Below are positions 42,291 to 53,073 of a DNA stretch of 64,000 nt, piece after piece (the first letter of the stretch is position 1; every line of letters begins with the position of its first letter). The notes below the pieces were generated by a model. It saw nothing but the letters and a program-made list of their open reading frames with translations. It ran no database searches and was not told the DNA's origin. The DNA is from Forficula auricularia (taxonomy: Eukaryota > Arthropoda > Insecta > Dermaptera > Forficulidae). The stretch lies in assembly GCA_024734495.1 (NCBI GenBank), contig JALMQS010000153.1:6845294-6909293 (forward strand). Direction: 5' to 3'. A program made the position numbers and the translations under genes.

Positions 42291-42316
42291 CCAGGTTGGG
42301 AACCACTGTTTTAGAT

Positions 42317-42702
42317 CATTTGGTAGTTTATTAAAATATTTAATTACCACAAAATAGGCATTTTTTGGGGGTAATTGACATATTGGCAGGTCAATTGATC
42401 TATGTCTATCTAGTTCTGTCACTCTGTTCATCATACTAACATCATCTTACACACATCATAATAACAAACAACAGAGTTAACAATAAAGATTTATCAATAC
42501 GCAAGACAGATTGCACCTAATTTTTTTAAAAGTCTAGTCAGTATAGTGATTAGTTGCTTTCGTTGCATTATCATATGTACTCCACATACAATTATACATA
42601 GTTAATTACACTCTAAAAACAGAGCCTGATAAATTACCCTCATAGCCCTTGGATTTAATATTGCACACAACTTATATATCTGGATTTATTGAGTAATTTA
42701 CT
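42317..42702. other. Intergenic, no gene recognised
   Basis: No features apart from the hAT target duplication at its left edge. Confidence 0.4.
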
Positions 42703-43080
42703 TTATGTGATAGTTCCATCCCATATGTCAGTGTATAATCTATACCTATAGATACCCAAATATTTACAATAGGCAACTCTTTTTATTTCTTTAATATCAA
42801 TATACAATTTAATATCCACAGGTATACTATCTCGATAACAGCCAAAGGTCATGAAAGTCGTTTTATCAGTATTAAGTGACAGTTGATTCGCTTTCATCCA
42901 TGTACAAAGCATTCTCAGCCAACCTGTTATTACTGTAGCTACCTCATCCCAAGGTTTTCCCGCACACAAGACAGCCGTGTCATCAGCATATGACACCAAA
43001 CAATTTTCAGGTAAGAAATTAAAGATGTCATTAATAGAGACAATGAAAAGCAATGGGCTAAGAATTGTACCCTGAGGTAT
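42703..43080 (-). pseudogene. LINE reverse transcriptase fragment
   Basis: Minus strand: QGTILSPLLFIVSINDIFNF (motif B region), CLVSYADDTAVL (motif C, YADD), WMKANQLSLNTDKTTFMTFG (motif D region), CKYLGIY (motif E region), then decay. This is the RT palm/thumb of a CR1/Jockey-group LINE. It is on the same strand as the endonuclease fragments at 45798-47387 and could be the distal part of the same element, with motifs 1-A missing; this cannot be proven here. Confidence 0.65.
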
Positions 43081-43734
43081 AAAACTTGAACAATTTTCTC
43101 TACTCTTTTATGGTACATTCTTTGGTCATGTTCCTCATATTATCTCTCCATGTTGTCCATGCATTTTTGTTTCAAATTTTTATTTGAATGAACTTCCTAA
43201 AGAATAGAGGTATTGTTTTAATTAAAAGTAAATCGAGATTTATGTTCAGCTATGGCAAGAACTTTCGTTCCTTGATAAAAGTTTCCAAACTGAAGGATTT
43301 CTATTTATATAATTTTATTAATTATTTTGATTGGTTAGTTTATTTACCATAGTGTCAACAATCAATTCTTTATAGACAAAGACCTACACTGATGGCCGAA
43401 CTTTCTTCTTTCTTCAGCGAAAATGGACGATTTATATTTGAAGCCATTATAAATTAAAATTAAAATAAATCTCAAAAGTGGTATCTTTGTCCACACCAAT
43501 GCTCTGATGATGTCCGGAGCAGAGCCGAAACACTAACAAAATAAACAAATAATTAAATAAATTATCATTCATTTCAATTTTATTTAATCCTGCTGCAAAT
43601 AGAAATTACATTTTATCCTCAATATCATTTTTAATTATTATATTGCCCCGGCAGCTGAAAACGCCATCAACAAAATAATGATAATTATTATTATTGGTTA
43701 TTTATTCAACATCTTCTTTTGACTGGGGAATTAA
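43081..43734. other. Intergenic with weak hammerhead-like motif
   Basis: CTGATGA (43504-43510) ... GAAAC (43527-43531) with GCTCTG/CAGAGC around it is arranged like the Penelope motifs, but stem II does not pair well. Nothing else is recognised. Confidence 0.3.
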
Positions 43735-44236
43735 TAGTTTATTTTTCAATTAAAATCAAAATCCCAGACCACAGAGGGGACCCTTTGTATACATTACAGA
43801 TTTATCGAGGGTGTTAAAGTTAAATTTTTTCGCTTTATGTCAAAACAAATAACGTATTTCGTCTCTCTAAATACACTTGTATTATAATCGATAAACATAT
43901 CTTGAGAATTAATAGTCTATTTTTCTATGAAAATCAAAATTCCAGACCACAAGGGGGCCCTTTGTTACATTTCACGTTTTTCGAGGGTTTCAAAGTTAAA
44001 TTTTGTCGCTTTACCATATATAAAAACAAATATTGTATTTCGTCTCTCTAACTACCCTTGTATTAGAATCGATAAAAACATCTTGGGAATTAATAAATAG
44101 TTTATTTTTCAATGAAGATCAAAAATTCAGACCACAGGAGAGACCTTTTGTACACATTTCAGATTTATCGAGGGTGTTAAAGTTAAATTTTTTGACTTTA
44201 TTTCAAAACAAATAACGTATTTCGTCTCTCTAAATC
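43735..44236. repeat. 181-182-bp tandem repeat, three copies
   Basis: TTTCGTCTCTCTAA marks copies ending near 43870, 44051 and 44233. Shared blocks are CAGACCACA, CCTTTTGTA.ACAT, TTTATCGAGGGTGTTAAAGT. Copies differ by scattered substitutions. The last copy is broken by a GC-rich element starting at 44237. Confidence 0.8.
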
Positions 44237-44735
44237 AGTGGCGGCGCCAGGATTGGGCGAGGTGTGGCGACCGCCCAACGCAAATTGCTCTTGCCCAACC
44301 GTCCGCCAAACCTACTAAAATGAGCAATTGAGGAAAAAAATATAAACACCCATTAGATAAAATTATTTAAGGACCACAATGTCACAAGAGAGGCTCACAG
44401 ATTTAGGAATTTCGTACATTGAAAAAAATATTATAAAAGCATTGAACTTAGATGTAGTTATAAATTCTTTTGTCGCTAAACTTAATAATAGAAAAATAGC
44501 GTTTTTTTTAATGATTTCGGTTCTATAATCAATAATCATGTGTTTCTGAGTAAAATATAGTTTGAAATAAATATAATATTTTTTATCCAATTTTTTAATT
44601 GTAGTTTGAATTTCACAAATCCAAAGTATCTAATTTATTACCCAAAATAATGCACATCTTTGCTCCCCACCCTCGAAATTTTTCTGCGGTGTCGCCTAAC
44701 CGAAAAGAAGGCTGGCACCGCCAGCGCCACTACAG
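44237..44735. mobile_element. Possible hAT-like element with GTGGCG ends
   Basis: The left end CAGTGGCGGCGCCAGGATTG and right end (inverted) TAGTGGCGCTGGCGGTGCCA followed by GCCTTCTTTTCGGTTAGGCG are similar and inverted, with GGCGACCGCCC / GGCGACACCGC nearby. No matching 8-bp flanks were found, so the assignment is weak. Interior is AT-rich; a 75-codon minus frame has no motif. Confidence 0.4.
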
Positions 44736-44977
44736 GAATATATAACAAATAATATAAATATGTATAGGTATATATCATTTATTAGTTAGAGACTATAGTT
44801 TCAAAGGTTTGATCTTCATCATCAGTCTTTTTAATTACTATAAAATATATTCTAGGGGAGACCGGGGACAAAAGTAACAGTTTGTACTTCTTGTCTGATT
44901 TCTCTTTATAAATAACATTTTTTATAAAATAAATGTATTGGCATAAAACTTTAGTCTATAATCTACAAATGTCCATT
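44736..44977. other. Intergenic, no gene recognised
   Basis: On the minus strand CTGATGA...CCTTTGAAAC (about 44823-44797) again has the box order of the Penelope motifs without a good stem. Confidence 0.3.
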
Positions 44978-45070
44978 ATTATATTACGAGATTTTCGTGC
45001 GTGCCTTCGGCACGCCCTCGAAGATCGGTCCTCCGGGCTGGTGCCCTGGCGGGCGGCGTCTCGGTCCAAA
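44978..45070 (+). repeat. GC-rich dispersed end motif
   Basis: TTTTCGTGCGTGCCTTCGGC, GCCCTCGAAGATCGG and CCTCCGGGCTGGTGCCCTGG match 4566-4670 (inverted) and 25885-25960. Probably the terminus of an unclassified DNA element. Confidence 0.5.
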
Positions 45071-45797
45071 AATTTTATTCCTCTTAAAAAACCACACTCC
45101 AAATGTATACCTGTAAACTCACGAAAATACATACTCTCTTAAAAGTTTCGCCCCATTTTCGTCCTGATACAGCTACAGAAATGAGGCTCTATCGATATAA
45201 TTCTGGGAGTATTTTTTTTCTATAATCTACAGCATTGTGATATTTTTTGTGTGGAAATATGTAGATTTATTTAAATAAGTGGGATCGTGTGAGGAGGAGA
45301 ATTATATTAGGTATATCATTTTTTTTAAATTTGGGATCGATAATCGATATAAGGCTCCAAATATTTAAAAGAGATCAGGTGTTGTTTGTATGACAGGCTG
45401 CTCCAGTATTGCCATGAGAAACTCGTGCATGCGTGTCTTAAGTCGTTCAATTTTATAAAAATCAAAAAATAAGAATAACAAAATTTAGATTTTTAAAAAA
45501 TTATAAAAAAGTGGCAAATTATTAAAAAATAAACAAATAATATATAATAAAATATAAATCAAATAAGTTGTGATTAATTTCTTCTTCTGTGCGCAAAGAA
45601 AAGCAAATTGAATATTTAATTTTTGAGTGGTGAGGGGGGCGAGGAGGAGGAATAATTATCAATATATTTAATGTTTCTTAATTTAAAATCAATTGGAGTG
45701 TTTCATTTCAAAATTCGAGTCCAAATTACGATTATATTTCAAATTTGCCGCAAATATACCAACGGCGCTCCCTGTCGGCAGCATTACGTCTGCGTTG
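45071..45797. other. Intergenic, no gene recognised
   Basis: AT-rich with short frames lacking motifs; the LINE remnant begins at about 45798. Confidence 0.4.
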
Positions 45798-47387
45798 TTA
45801 CAAATTAATCTGGACTAATCTATATAGTATTATGGCCAGAAAAGGCGCAATTACCACTATAATTGATTCAATTACTTTAACTGATAGACCCCAAATGTCT
45901 TCGGTTTTCTTAACATTCAAAAGTTTGAATGTTTTGATAATTTCATGAGCAGACACATATTTAAAATGAAAGTCCGGTACATCAATTTTAATATTCCTTC
46001 TTAACAATGACTCAGCAACTTGAGAAGAGGAAGCCAGACCTTTTGTGATTTCCATGGGAACATTTGCAAAAAAATTTTCGAAAGTTTTGTCAACTATCAA
46101 CTTATCTGAAACAAGCTCGTCATTTATTTTCAGGGTCACAGATTGACTAGAACATCTATCTCTACCTGTTTTAGTGTTAATAATTTTCCAAACTGCTTTT
46201 ATTTTATTAGTGGAATTTTTTATTTTATCCCCAATGTGCATAGCCTTAGCTTGATGACATATTAATTTAAATAATCTAGAATATTTCCTCACATAATCAT
46301 GAAAATTTTCATCATCAGTTGTGGATTTTCTATCGTAGAGATCATATAAAACATCCCCACTGATTCTTATACCTTTAGTTGCCCAGTCACTGAAGTTTAA
46401 CTTTTTATTCATTTTGACTTTCTTCATTTTACATATTTTGTTGAATTGATCAAGTATTCCCCGAAAAAAGGGTCTCATAATTATAATCTGGGTCACAGGA
46501 TCTAAGCTGAACTAATGGCAATCCACATTCTACCCGAGACCTCAGCCTCTCCAGTTTATTTTCATTTAAAGATCTAAGCTCTATAGAATTATCATTTATT
46601 GCTCCGTCTCTTTGAAACAATTTAATCAAAAGACCCTTGTGATCCGACGGGGCACCAACTATTACCAATCTATTCATTATTTTACAACCAATTAGTAAAT
46701 TATCAATGCACGTGGCTGACCCCACAGTAACCCTGGTGGGCTCTCCAAAAAGGCACCTCAAACCAAACGACTCAAACTGAGAAACCAACCCAGCCCTCTC
46801 GCCCGAGTCCAGCAAAAAATCAACATTGAAGTCACCAGAGACCACCAATTCCTTATTAGATTTGAAAGCCTTATCCAAAACATCCTCAAGTGTAGTCAGA
46901 AACAAGGAATAGTCCGACGCTGGAGGCCTGTAAACACACAGCACCAGATATTCCTCTATCTCCGCACAGGCATCTCACAAACACGCTCTATCGAGTGTCC
47001 GACTATATCGACTCTATCTTTAAATTTCAAATTGAACTTAGACAGTATCAAGACTCCCCCACCCCTAGCAGACTCTCTGTTAAAGACACTTGCTACTCCA
47101 AAATCATTGACACTAAAAGACATTTTATCCGCCTTCAACCATGTCTCCGTCAGGCACAACACTTGAATATTGTACTTGTCAATCAATAGTTCAACATCTA
47201 AGATTTTGCCAGAAAAACGATTAACATTCTGATAGACAAATGTCAAACCCTTATTCTCCGCCGTCGCAGCAGACAACCTGACCCGGTCCAGCTCACCCCT
47301 CATGCTTCCGATGTTCTGGTAATATACTAATCTTTCTCTTGGCTTTGGGTTGCTACCCCGTTTTTGAGATATATCTCTGGTTATCAT
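45798..47387 (-). pseudogene. LINE ORF2: APE-type endonuclease and pre-RT region, frameshifted
   Basis: Three consecutive minus-strand frames make one protein. 47387-46956: VYYQNIGSMRGELDRVRL...FVYQNVNRFSGK and VLCLTETWLK (endonuclease active-site Glu), ARGGGVLIL. 46944-46450: LCVYRPPASDYS, VVSGDFNVDFLL (GDFN), GAPSDHKGLL (SDH catalytic His). 46496-45798: the linker with NKLNFSDWATKGIRISG and INDELVSDKLIVDKTFENFF, entering the RT domain at HEIIKTFKLLNVKKTEDIWG. Frameshifts at about 46960 and 46475. The RT core is missing after 45798. CR1-group by the PHD-type ORF1 upstream. Dead copy. Confidence 0.75.
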
Positions 47388-47699
47388 TTAACCTACCCAA
47401 GAATAAAGATAATAAAATGCCCTCAGGCCAAGCATCAGGATCTAGAATCCTCTCTAGGTTCGGATTCCTCGACTGAGATGTGAAAAGACGAGTAAGCTAT
47501 CGAACCTTGCCTTAAACCTGATACATTCCGCCGGACTCAATCCTGAGGTCGCTCCTAATATAGTCCCCGAGAATCGATTCCGAAGTGTCAGAGCAAGTCG
47601 CAGTAACAAAGACGGCCTTTCTTAGTGGCTTTTCACCCAGCCCGTCCGTAGGGGCGGTATTCGATCCCTTACATAAAATAAATAGTTGGTTTTTTTCAC

Positions 47700-48343
47700 T
47701 TTAGAAGACTCCTCATGAGTCTTCCGCTGTCCAAGCTCTCGCGACGGGACATATTCAGACGTGTTGTTTGAAGCAGCCATCAATGGTTGTGTCCCACGAC
47801 GAAACCGAGCCAAAACGAGTGCCAGCATGAGCCGGGGGGACTGAGCCAGCCACGAGCGAGCCTCCACAAGAACTCGAACTCAAGCCAAACATAAGTAACT
47901 TGAGCTCCCCATTTTCACCCCTGAGAGAGGTCACTTCACTTCTAAGAGAGGTAACTTCACCTTTAAGAGAGGTCACTCTCATCCCTGAGCGCAGACGTCT
48001 CCTCCCGAACAGAGTACAACAACTCCAAAACGGTGTCCATTCTGTCAGGAGCCGGGGCCGCCCCTATATTTGGTAAGGGGGAGCCAGTCCGAGATCCAGA
48101 TGAGCGGCCTTTCCTTGTGCATATTAAACAATAATACTTAGAAGAACCATCCAGAGATATCATGAGATTAAAGTCCTCCTCCTTAATTTTAGCGCATTCA
48201 AGATGGAAAGCCCTTCCGCAATCACCCCCGCAATTTATATAGGATGCCCTGGGACCAATTCTCTTCCCACAGTGACCACAGTTTGAATTGGCCATCGAGG
48301 TTTGATAAATATATAAATATTTCCTTATAATTATCAAAAACAA
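47700..48343 (-). pseudogene. LINE ORF1 with PHD finger and coiled coil, frameshifted
   Basis: From about 48295 (MANSNCGHCGKR): a PHD-type zinc finger over ~50 residues (CGHC, CGGDCGRAFHLEC, YYCLIC). A linker follows, then a coiled coil starting SVREETSALRDE. A frameshift near 47975 moves it into VTSLKGEVTSLRSEVTSLRG, heptads encoded by ~21-bp DNA repeats at about 47915-47985. Another shift near 47760. It lies directly upstream of the endonuclease ORF2 remnant on the same strand, so both belong to one two-ORF LINE. Same type as 30612-31202 but not closely similar. Confidence 0.65.
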
Positions 48344-48852
48344 TTATTAAAAATAATACACCAGATAAATAGTAAACAAACAGAAATAAAAAATAAAAAA
48401 ATATTTACAATTCAATGCACCATGAAATCAAGAGGGACAAGTGGTGACGTCGTCGAGGCTGATCGAGACAAGGGAGGGGACAGGACCAGCTCTGGAAATA
48501 ATTCTCAAATGAGTGAGATTCTGGGGAAGCCCAATGAAGCCCAAATTATCGAGAGTCAATGCACTGTTAAAAATATATTACCGATTAAAAGATTAAAGGA
48601 TTAAAGCATAACCACCCGCACTAATGAATCTGTCCCTAGCTGGAAATATGAGAACACAATACAGCAATAAAGGTGCTATTCGCGAAACGATGGACCGAAC
48701 GATTCCACAAAAAGTCAATTCAAAAGAGGATCAAAAACCACATCTGATAACACCAACCCCGACGAAATGGGTTCAAAATCACCAGTTAAAATTCCGAAAA
48801 AAGCAGGAGCTCACTAGCACACGTCCAAACACTCTGAAAGCCAATATCTAAG
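48344..48852 (-). other. Probable 5' leader of the PHD-ORF1 LINE
   Basis: Higher GC than flanks. The plus strand is open for 60 and 75 codons (48422-48604, 48624-48851), with a stretch DNTNPDEMGSKSPVKIPKKA in a third frame near 48740-48800. Not recognised as protein. Ends abruptly at R1 (48853). Confidence 0.35.
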
Positions 48853-49300
48853 TCTGTGTGTTACCAAATTTTTGTGGACGAGCTAGCTCAAAAACTAGTG
48901 TGTGAATTTCACACGTAGTTTTGGTCCATTGAGATTAAGAGCTGATTAGATTTCGGTGCATATCGACCCAAAATTAAGGGGGATGGAGGGAGGGATAAAA
49001 ATTAAAAATCTAGGCCATTTGAGCAAACTCAACCAAATTTTGTATACATAATTAGTGGGTCCCCAGAAGCCTAAAAATGCAAAATCTAACCGCCCAAAAT
49101 GGGAGGGGTATGGTCAAAAAATGAAAATATAGGCTCTTGTACCAAACTCAACCAAATTTTGTATACATAATCAGTGGGCCCCCAGGAGTCTAAAAATGCA
49201 AAAACTAACCCCTCCCCTACATGATTATAAATAATTTTATTAAATATTATTTATAAGTGAGGGGCCAGGTTTTATGGTAAAGTTAAGTGGATGGCCACAT
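48853..49300 (+). repeat. Repeat R1, uninterrupted copy 3
   Basis: GACGAGCTAGCTCAAAAACT to AAGTGGATGGCCACATCAGA, with the two internal CAACCAAATTTTGTATACAT blocks. It holds the empty site (GTGGATGGCCAC) for the LINE inserted at 18873. Confidence 0.7.
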
Positions 49301-50099
49301 CAGAACACGTCAGCTTATTTATTATTATTTTATTAATTTTTAAAAATTATAATTAAACAATTTCCTTCTTTGTTTTGTTTTAAACATAATTAAACAATCT
49401 CTTGCATTGTTTTGTATTAAGATACTAAAATAAAACAAAACAAAAATAATTCTATCTACATAGCAAGAGTCTTTTTCATAAATGATATTTCGGTATGTTC
49501 AATAAGCTGTCGAATTAGTTCAACTACTTGGAATGAATTATTTCCCTTTCACAGAATCAGGCCCTGCGCATGCGCTGGTCTGGGTGAGGGCGTGTCCTGG
49601 GCGCTGTCCGGGAATCCCCTCTGGCTCTGCCATCGATGTTTGCTTGGTATCAGGGACAGGTGACCCGAGAGGGCGGCTTCTCTCTCCTGTTGCCGAGAGC
49701 CAATTTTTGATCCACTTAAAAATTTACATTAACGAGAACTTGCTCACTTGAATTGCGTTGTTCTCATCCGTCGATTCTCTAACAGAATTTGAAAGTGCAA
49801 TAGAACTCCTCCCCCCCCCCCCCCTTAAACACGACTCATTATAATAGTAAAATTGGAGGAAAAAGTGAAACCTTTTCTAGACTCAGTACGCTGTTTGCAG
49901 TTCAAACTTATACATATGTATACATTTTTTAAATATACTAATATATAAATACAAATCGTTTATCTAGAAATGTTTATTAAAAATCTACACGTTTATCAAT
50001 GGAATTTTGAAAACTTGAAAATATTTGCTTTATAATTCCTTTCTTAAAATAATTAGTAGAGATTGTGGTGTTGGTGCGAGATGAAACATCTCTATATAA
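49301..50099. other. Intergenic, no gene recognised
   Basis: A C run at 49810-49824. AGTAGAGATTGTGGTGTTGG to GAAACATCT at 50052-50090 matches 29236-29272 beside the Penelope dimer. A 72-codon frame at 49533-49751 has no motif. Confidence 0.4.
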
Positions 50100-50825
50100 A
50101 ACCGAATGTTTTCTACATTTGATTCAATCACGAATCAACTGTAGAGAATTTTGATCAAAAATGCCGGAGGCACACCCTACAGCTTGTAGAATATATAATT
50201 TCAAATAAATTTATGTAGTTTGAATCAAAATGATACAAAAGTTTACTCACAGTTTTTAAAAGAATAACTGTATTAAATTTGTTCCAGATTTTCTCATTAA
50301 TATATCAAAGAATAATTAACATATTAACGAGAATTGTTTTGATCACGCTTTTTTGAAAAAGATATATATCGCGAGACTACTGCGGTTGAAGTGTTGGAGT
50401 CTGCTGAGTCTTAAGTCTGTACCAAGAGAGAAAAAGATATGATCCATTTAGCTACAATCCAAAGTCGTTTTGCGTATAGCCCGGTGATCCATCCGAGTGT
50501 CGTGCGGTGCTATACGCAAAATGACGTTGGATTATAGTTAAATGGATCATATCTTTTCTCTCTTGGTACAGACTTAAGACTCCGCAGACTCCAATAGCTT
50601 CATCCGCTGTGTATCATTGATATATCTTTTTCAAAAAGCGTGATCAAAACAATTCTCGTTAATATGATATTATTCTTCGAATATTAATGAGAAAATTTAA
50701 ATTTATTTAACTTCATTATTTCAAGTTAGAAATATATAAGTTCAGATATTATTTTCACTTAATATTTGACAAAAATCACCTGCATTTGATTCGCGATTGA
50801 CTCAAATGTAGGAAACATAATTTAT
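50100..50825. repeat. Long palindrome, arms ~350 bp
   Basis: CTACATTTGATTCAATCACG (50113) is matched inverted at about 50785-50815. The inner arms CGAGAATTGTTTTGATCACG ... GATCCATTTA.CTA.AATCCA and their complement meet at about 50490. Non-coding; fold-back or MITE type, class unknown. Confidence 0.75.
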
Positions 50826-50894
50826 AAACCATATATATATGTTGACGTTCATTATTAGTCCTTTTAATTATAAATATTTTATCTGTTATTTCTC

Positions 50895-51040
50895 ATAGGT
50901 TCAAATACCCGATTGGATGTAGGTAAATTACTTTTGTCAGTAATAGCAAGCTGGTCACATTTAAACAAATAGTATGTGACCAGCTTGCTATTAGAAAAGC
51001 GAATTTACCTACATCCAATCGAGATATTTGAAACACAGAT
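50895..51040. repeat. Palindrome, arms ~60 bp
   Basis: ATTGGATGTAGGTAAATT ... AATAGCAAGCTGGTCACAT is mirrored as ATGTGACCAGCTTGCTATT ... AATTTACCTACATCCAAT, with a ~15-bp loop. Non-coding. Confidence 0.75.
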
Positions 51041-51107
51041 TATCAAACCTTCGAAACTATAGTCTCTAACAAACAAATTATATATATATATATATATAAT
51101 ATACTGG

Positions 51108-51535
51108 TATATGTTGCAGTAAAAACCCGTTTTTTAGTAAGAATGGGTTCTTACTAGTTAAAACGCGTTTCACTGAATACCTTTGTGGCAACTAGAATTT
51201 ACTGATGTTGGTTGAGTTTGGTTCAAAGGTCTAGAATCTTCATTTTTGACCTTCCCGCCACATTTTGGGTGTTTATTTTTCAAAATTCTTTAAACGAAAA
51301 TGTTCAAAATTAGAAGCAAAGTTGTAAAGGATGTAATTTTTGACATTTTCGTTTAAAATTTTTCAAAATTAACATCCAAAATGAGGCGGAGAAGGTCAGA
51401 AATACAAGATTCTAGACCTTTGAAACAAACTCAACCAATATCACTGAATTCTAGTTGCCACAAAGGTATTCATTGAAACACGTTTTAACTTAGTGAAACC
51501 CGTTTTACTAAAAAACGGGTTTTTATGCAACATAT
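51108..51535. repeat. Palindromic element, arms ~200 bp
   Basis: Ends TATATGTTGCAGTAAAAACC and GGTTTTTATGCAACATATA. The inner arms share GGCAACTAGAATT, CAAAGGTCTAGAATCTT and TCGTTTAAA. Target duplication not clear; MITE or fold-back type. Confidence 0.7.
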
Positions 51536-51559
51536 ACATATTTATATACGTTATATATT

Positions 51560-51648
51560 ATCTGAATCAAGCTGATGGGCACAACCTCATTGATTTCTCT
51601 TTATGAATCAACAACTATACTATTTTCGGCAAAAAAATATTTTCAATT
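51560..51648 (+). repeat. Fold-back family 3'-end copy, target of the Jockey LINE
   Basis: TTTCTCTTTATGAATCAACA, TATTTTCGGCAAAAAAAT and TTTTCAATT match the tail of the 5515-5674 family. The Jockey LINE inserted a few bases downstream. Confidence 0.5.
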
Positions 51649-51656
51649 ACAATTCT
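51649..51656 (+). repeat. Target site duplication of the Jockey LINE, left
   Basis: ACAATTCT, repeated at 55958-55965 directly after the poly(A). Confidence 0.75.
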
Positions 51657-51858
51657 TATCATTCGAGCTTGAACCTCCGACCGGATTAGTCCTACGAAAT
51701 TCGATCTATTTCTAATCTAATCCAGCTCGGAAAATAAAGCTTAAGTTTATATATATAAAATATTATAATATTTAAAAATATTTTATGCATTACTATGTAG
51801 TGAATTAGTTTGTTTTCTCAATTTGATTATTACTTACGATTGATATAACTCAACAAAA

Positions 51859-53073
51859 ATGAAAACGATGTGTCAATCTGTTACCCAAACCAACAATGAA
51901 CCAAACATGGAAGAAACCACCTCTAGTTCAGTCGACTGGCAAGTAGTAAAAAAACGAAAATTCAACGAAAATCCAACCAGATATCCTACGTTCAAACCAC
52001 CTGAAATCACACTTACAAATCAATATGCTCCTCTTTCACAGACACCTGAATCAAACACAAATTCCACTCCCGAAAAGCCCACAAATCACATTAAGGTCCT
52101 GAAACCTCCACCTATATTCATCTACAATGTTTCTAATTTTGCTAAAATGACAGAAAGCATTTTACAAATAATAAACAAAAATGAATTTATTTGCAAAGCC
52201 ATGGCAAATACAAACATAAAAATCAACGTCACAACAAGTGAAGCTTATAGAAATCTCACTAAATATCTCATTGAAAAAAACATATCTCATCACACTTATC
52301 AGTTAAAAGAGGACCGAGCTTTTAGAGTGGTAATCCGACATTTACACCACTCGGTGAATATCGAAGACATCAAAAGCGAATTAGCCGAGAAAGGTTTTGA
52401 CGTCAGAAACATGACAAATGTAAAGCACTGGCAAACAAAAGAGCCTCTACCATTATTCTTTGTCGATCTTGAGCCCAATGATGACAATAAACTAATATAC
52501 AATATCAGCTACCTGCAAAACACGAAAATATCTATTGAGCCCCCAAGAAAAAACAAAGAAATCCCCCAATGCACAAGATGTCAATCCTTCAACCATACAA
52601 GATCCTACTGTTTCAAACCATCTAAATGCGTAAGATGTGGATCAGACCATGAATCTTCCACATGTACCAAACCGAGAAGCACTCCAGCCGTCTGTGCAAA
52701 TTGCCAAGGAAACCACCCTGCAAATTATAAAGGATGCTCCACCTACAAGGACCTTCAAAAAATGAGAGGTAAACCTTATCAAAAACTAGACCTATCAAAA
52801 CATAATGGAAACATTAGCCAACCAACTCAAAATATAAATACTCCAGCCCCACCTCTCCCTCCTTTTCCTCCGCAACACTTTCAACAAGAAAGGAATAATA
52901 CATACGCCCACGTAGTTCGAAATGAAAACAACAACTGCCAACAAAACGATATAAACCTACAATTGACATCACTAATAAGTGAATTTAAAGTTATGTTCAA
53001 TCAACTACTTAATCAAAACAGCATGATTCTAAATCTGCTAACGAGCCTGATTAATACAAATAAAAATGAATAA
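51859..53073 (+). CDS. Jockey LINE ORF1 (Gag-like RNA-binding protein)
   Basis: 404 codons. Residues ~1-90 are polar and low-complexity. ~80-155 form an RRM-like region starting PPIFIYNV. ~160-205 match the PRE_C2HC-type segment (IEDIKSELAEKGFDVRNM then EPLPLFFVDLEP). Three zinc knuckles follow at ~238-293: C-x2-C-x4-H-x4-C, C-x2-C-x3-H-x4-C and C-x2-C-x3-H-x5-C. The tail is proline-rich then helical. This is the Gag-like ORF1 of Jockey elements, which binds element RNA and takes it to the nucleus. The ATG at 51859 is the first good start after the 5' UTR. It overlaps ORF2 by 8 bp. Confidence 0.9.
   Translation: MKTMCQSVTQTNNEPNMEETTSSSVDWQVVKKRKFNENPTRYPTFKPPEITLTNQYAPLSQTPESNTNSTPEKPTNHIKVLKPPPIFIYNVSNFAKMTESILQIINKNEFICKAMANTNIKINVTTSEAYRNLTKYLIEKNISHHTYQLKEDRAFRVVIRHLHHSVNIEDIKSELAEKGFDVRNMTNVKHWQTKEPLPLFFVDLEPNDDNKLIYNISYLQNTKISIEPPRKNKEIPQCTRCQSFNHTRSYCFKPSKCVRCGSDHESSTCTKPRSTPAVCANCQGNHPANYKGCSTYKDLQKMRGKPYQKLDLSKHNGNISQPTQNINTPAPPLPPFPPQHFQQERNNTYAHVVRNENNNCQQNDINLQLTSLISEFKVMFNQLLNQNSMILNLLTSLINTNKNE

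Larger units (their letters stand above)
40009..42308 (-). mobile_element. hAT transposon, complete ends, 2300 bp
   Basis: Terminal inverted repeats CAGTGGTTCCCAACCT (40009) and AGGTTGGGAACCACTG (ends 42308). The 8-bp target duplication TTTTAGAT is perfect (40001-40008 and 42309-42316), the hallmark of hAT elements. Both ends are rich in CGCCCC motifs, with three 29-bp repeats near the 42308 end. It carries one transposase gene on the minus strand that is frameshifted and lacks its C-terminus, so it is non-autonomous now. Perfect target duplication suggests fairly recent insertion. Confidence 0.92.
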
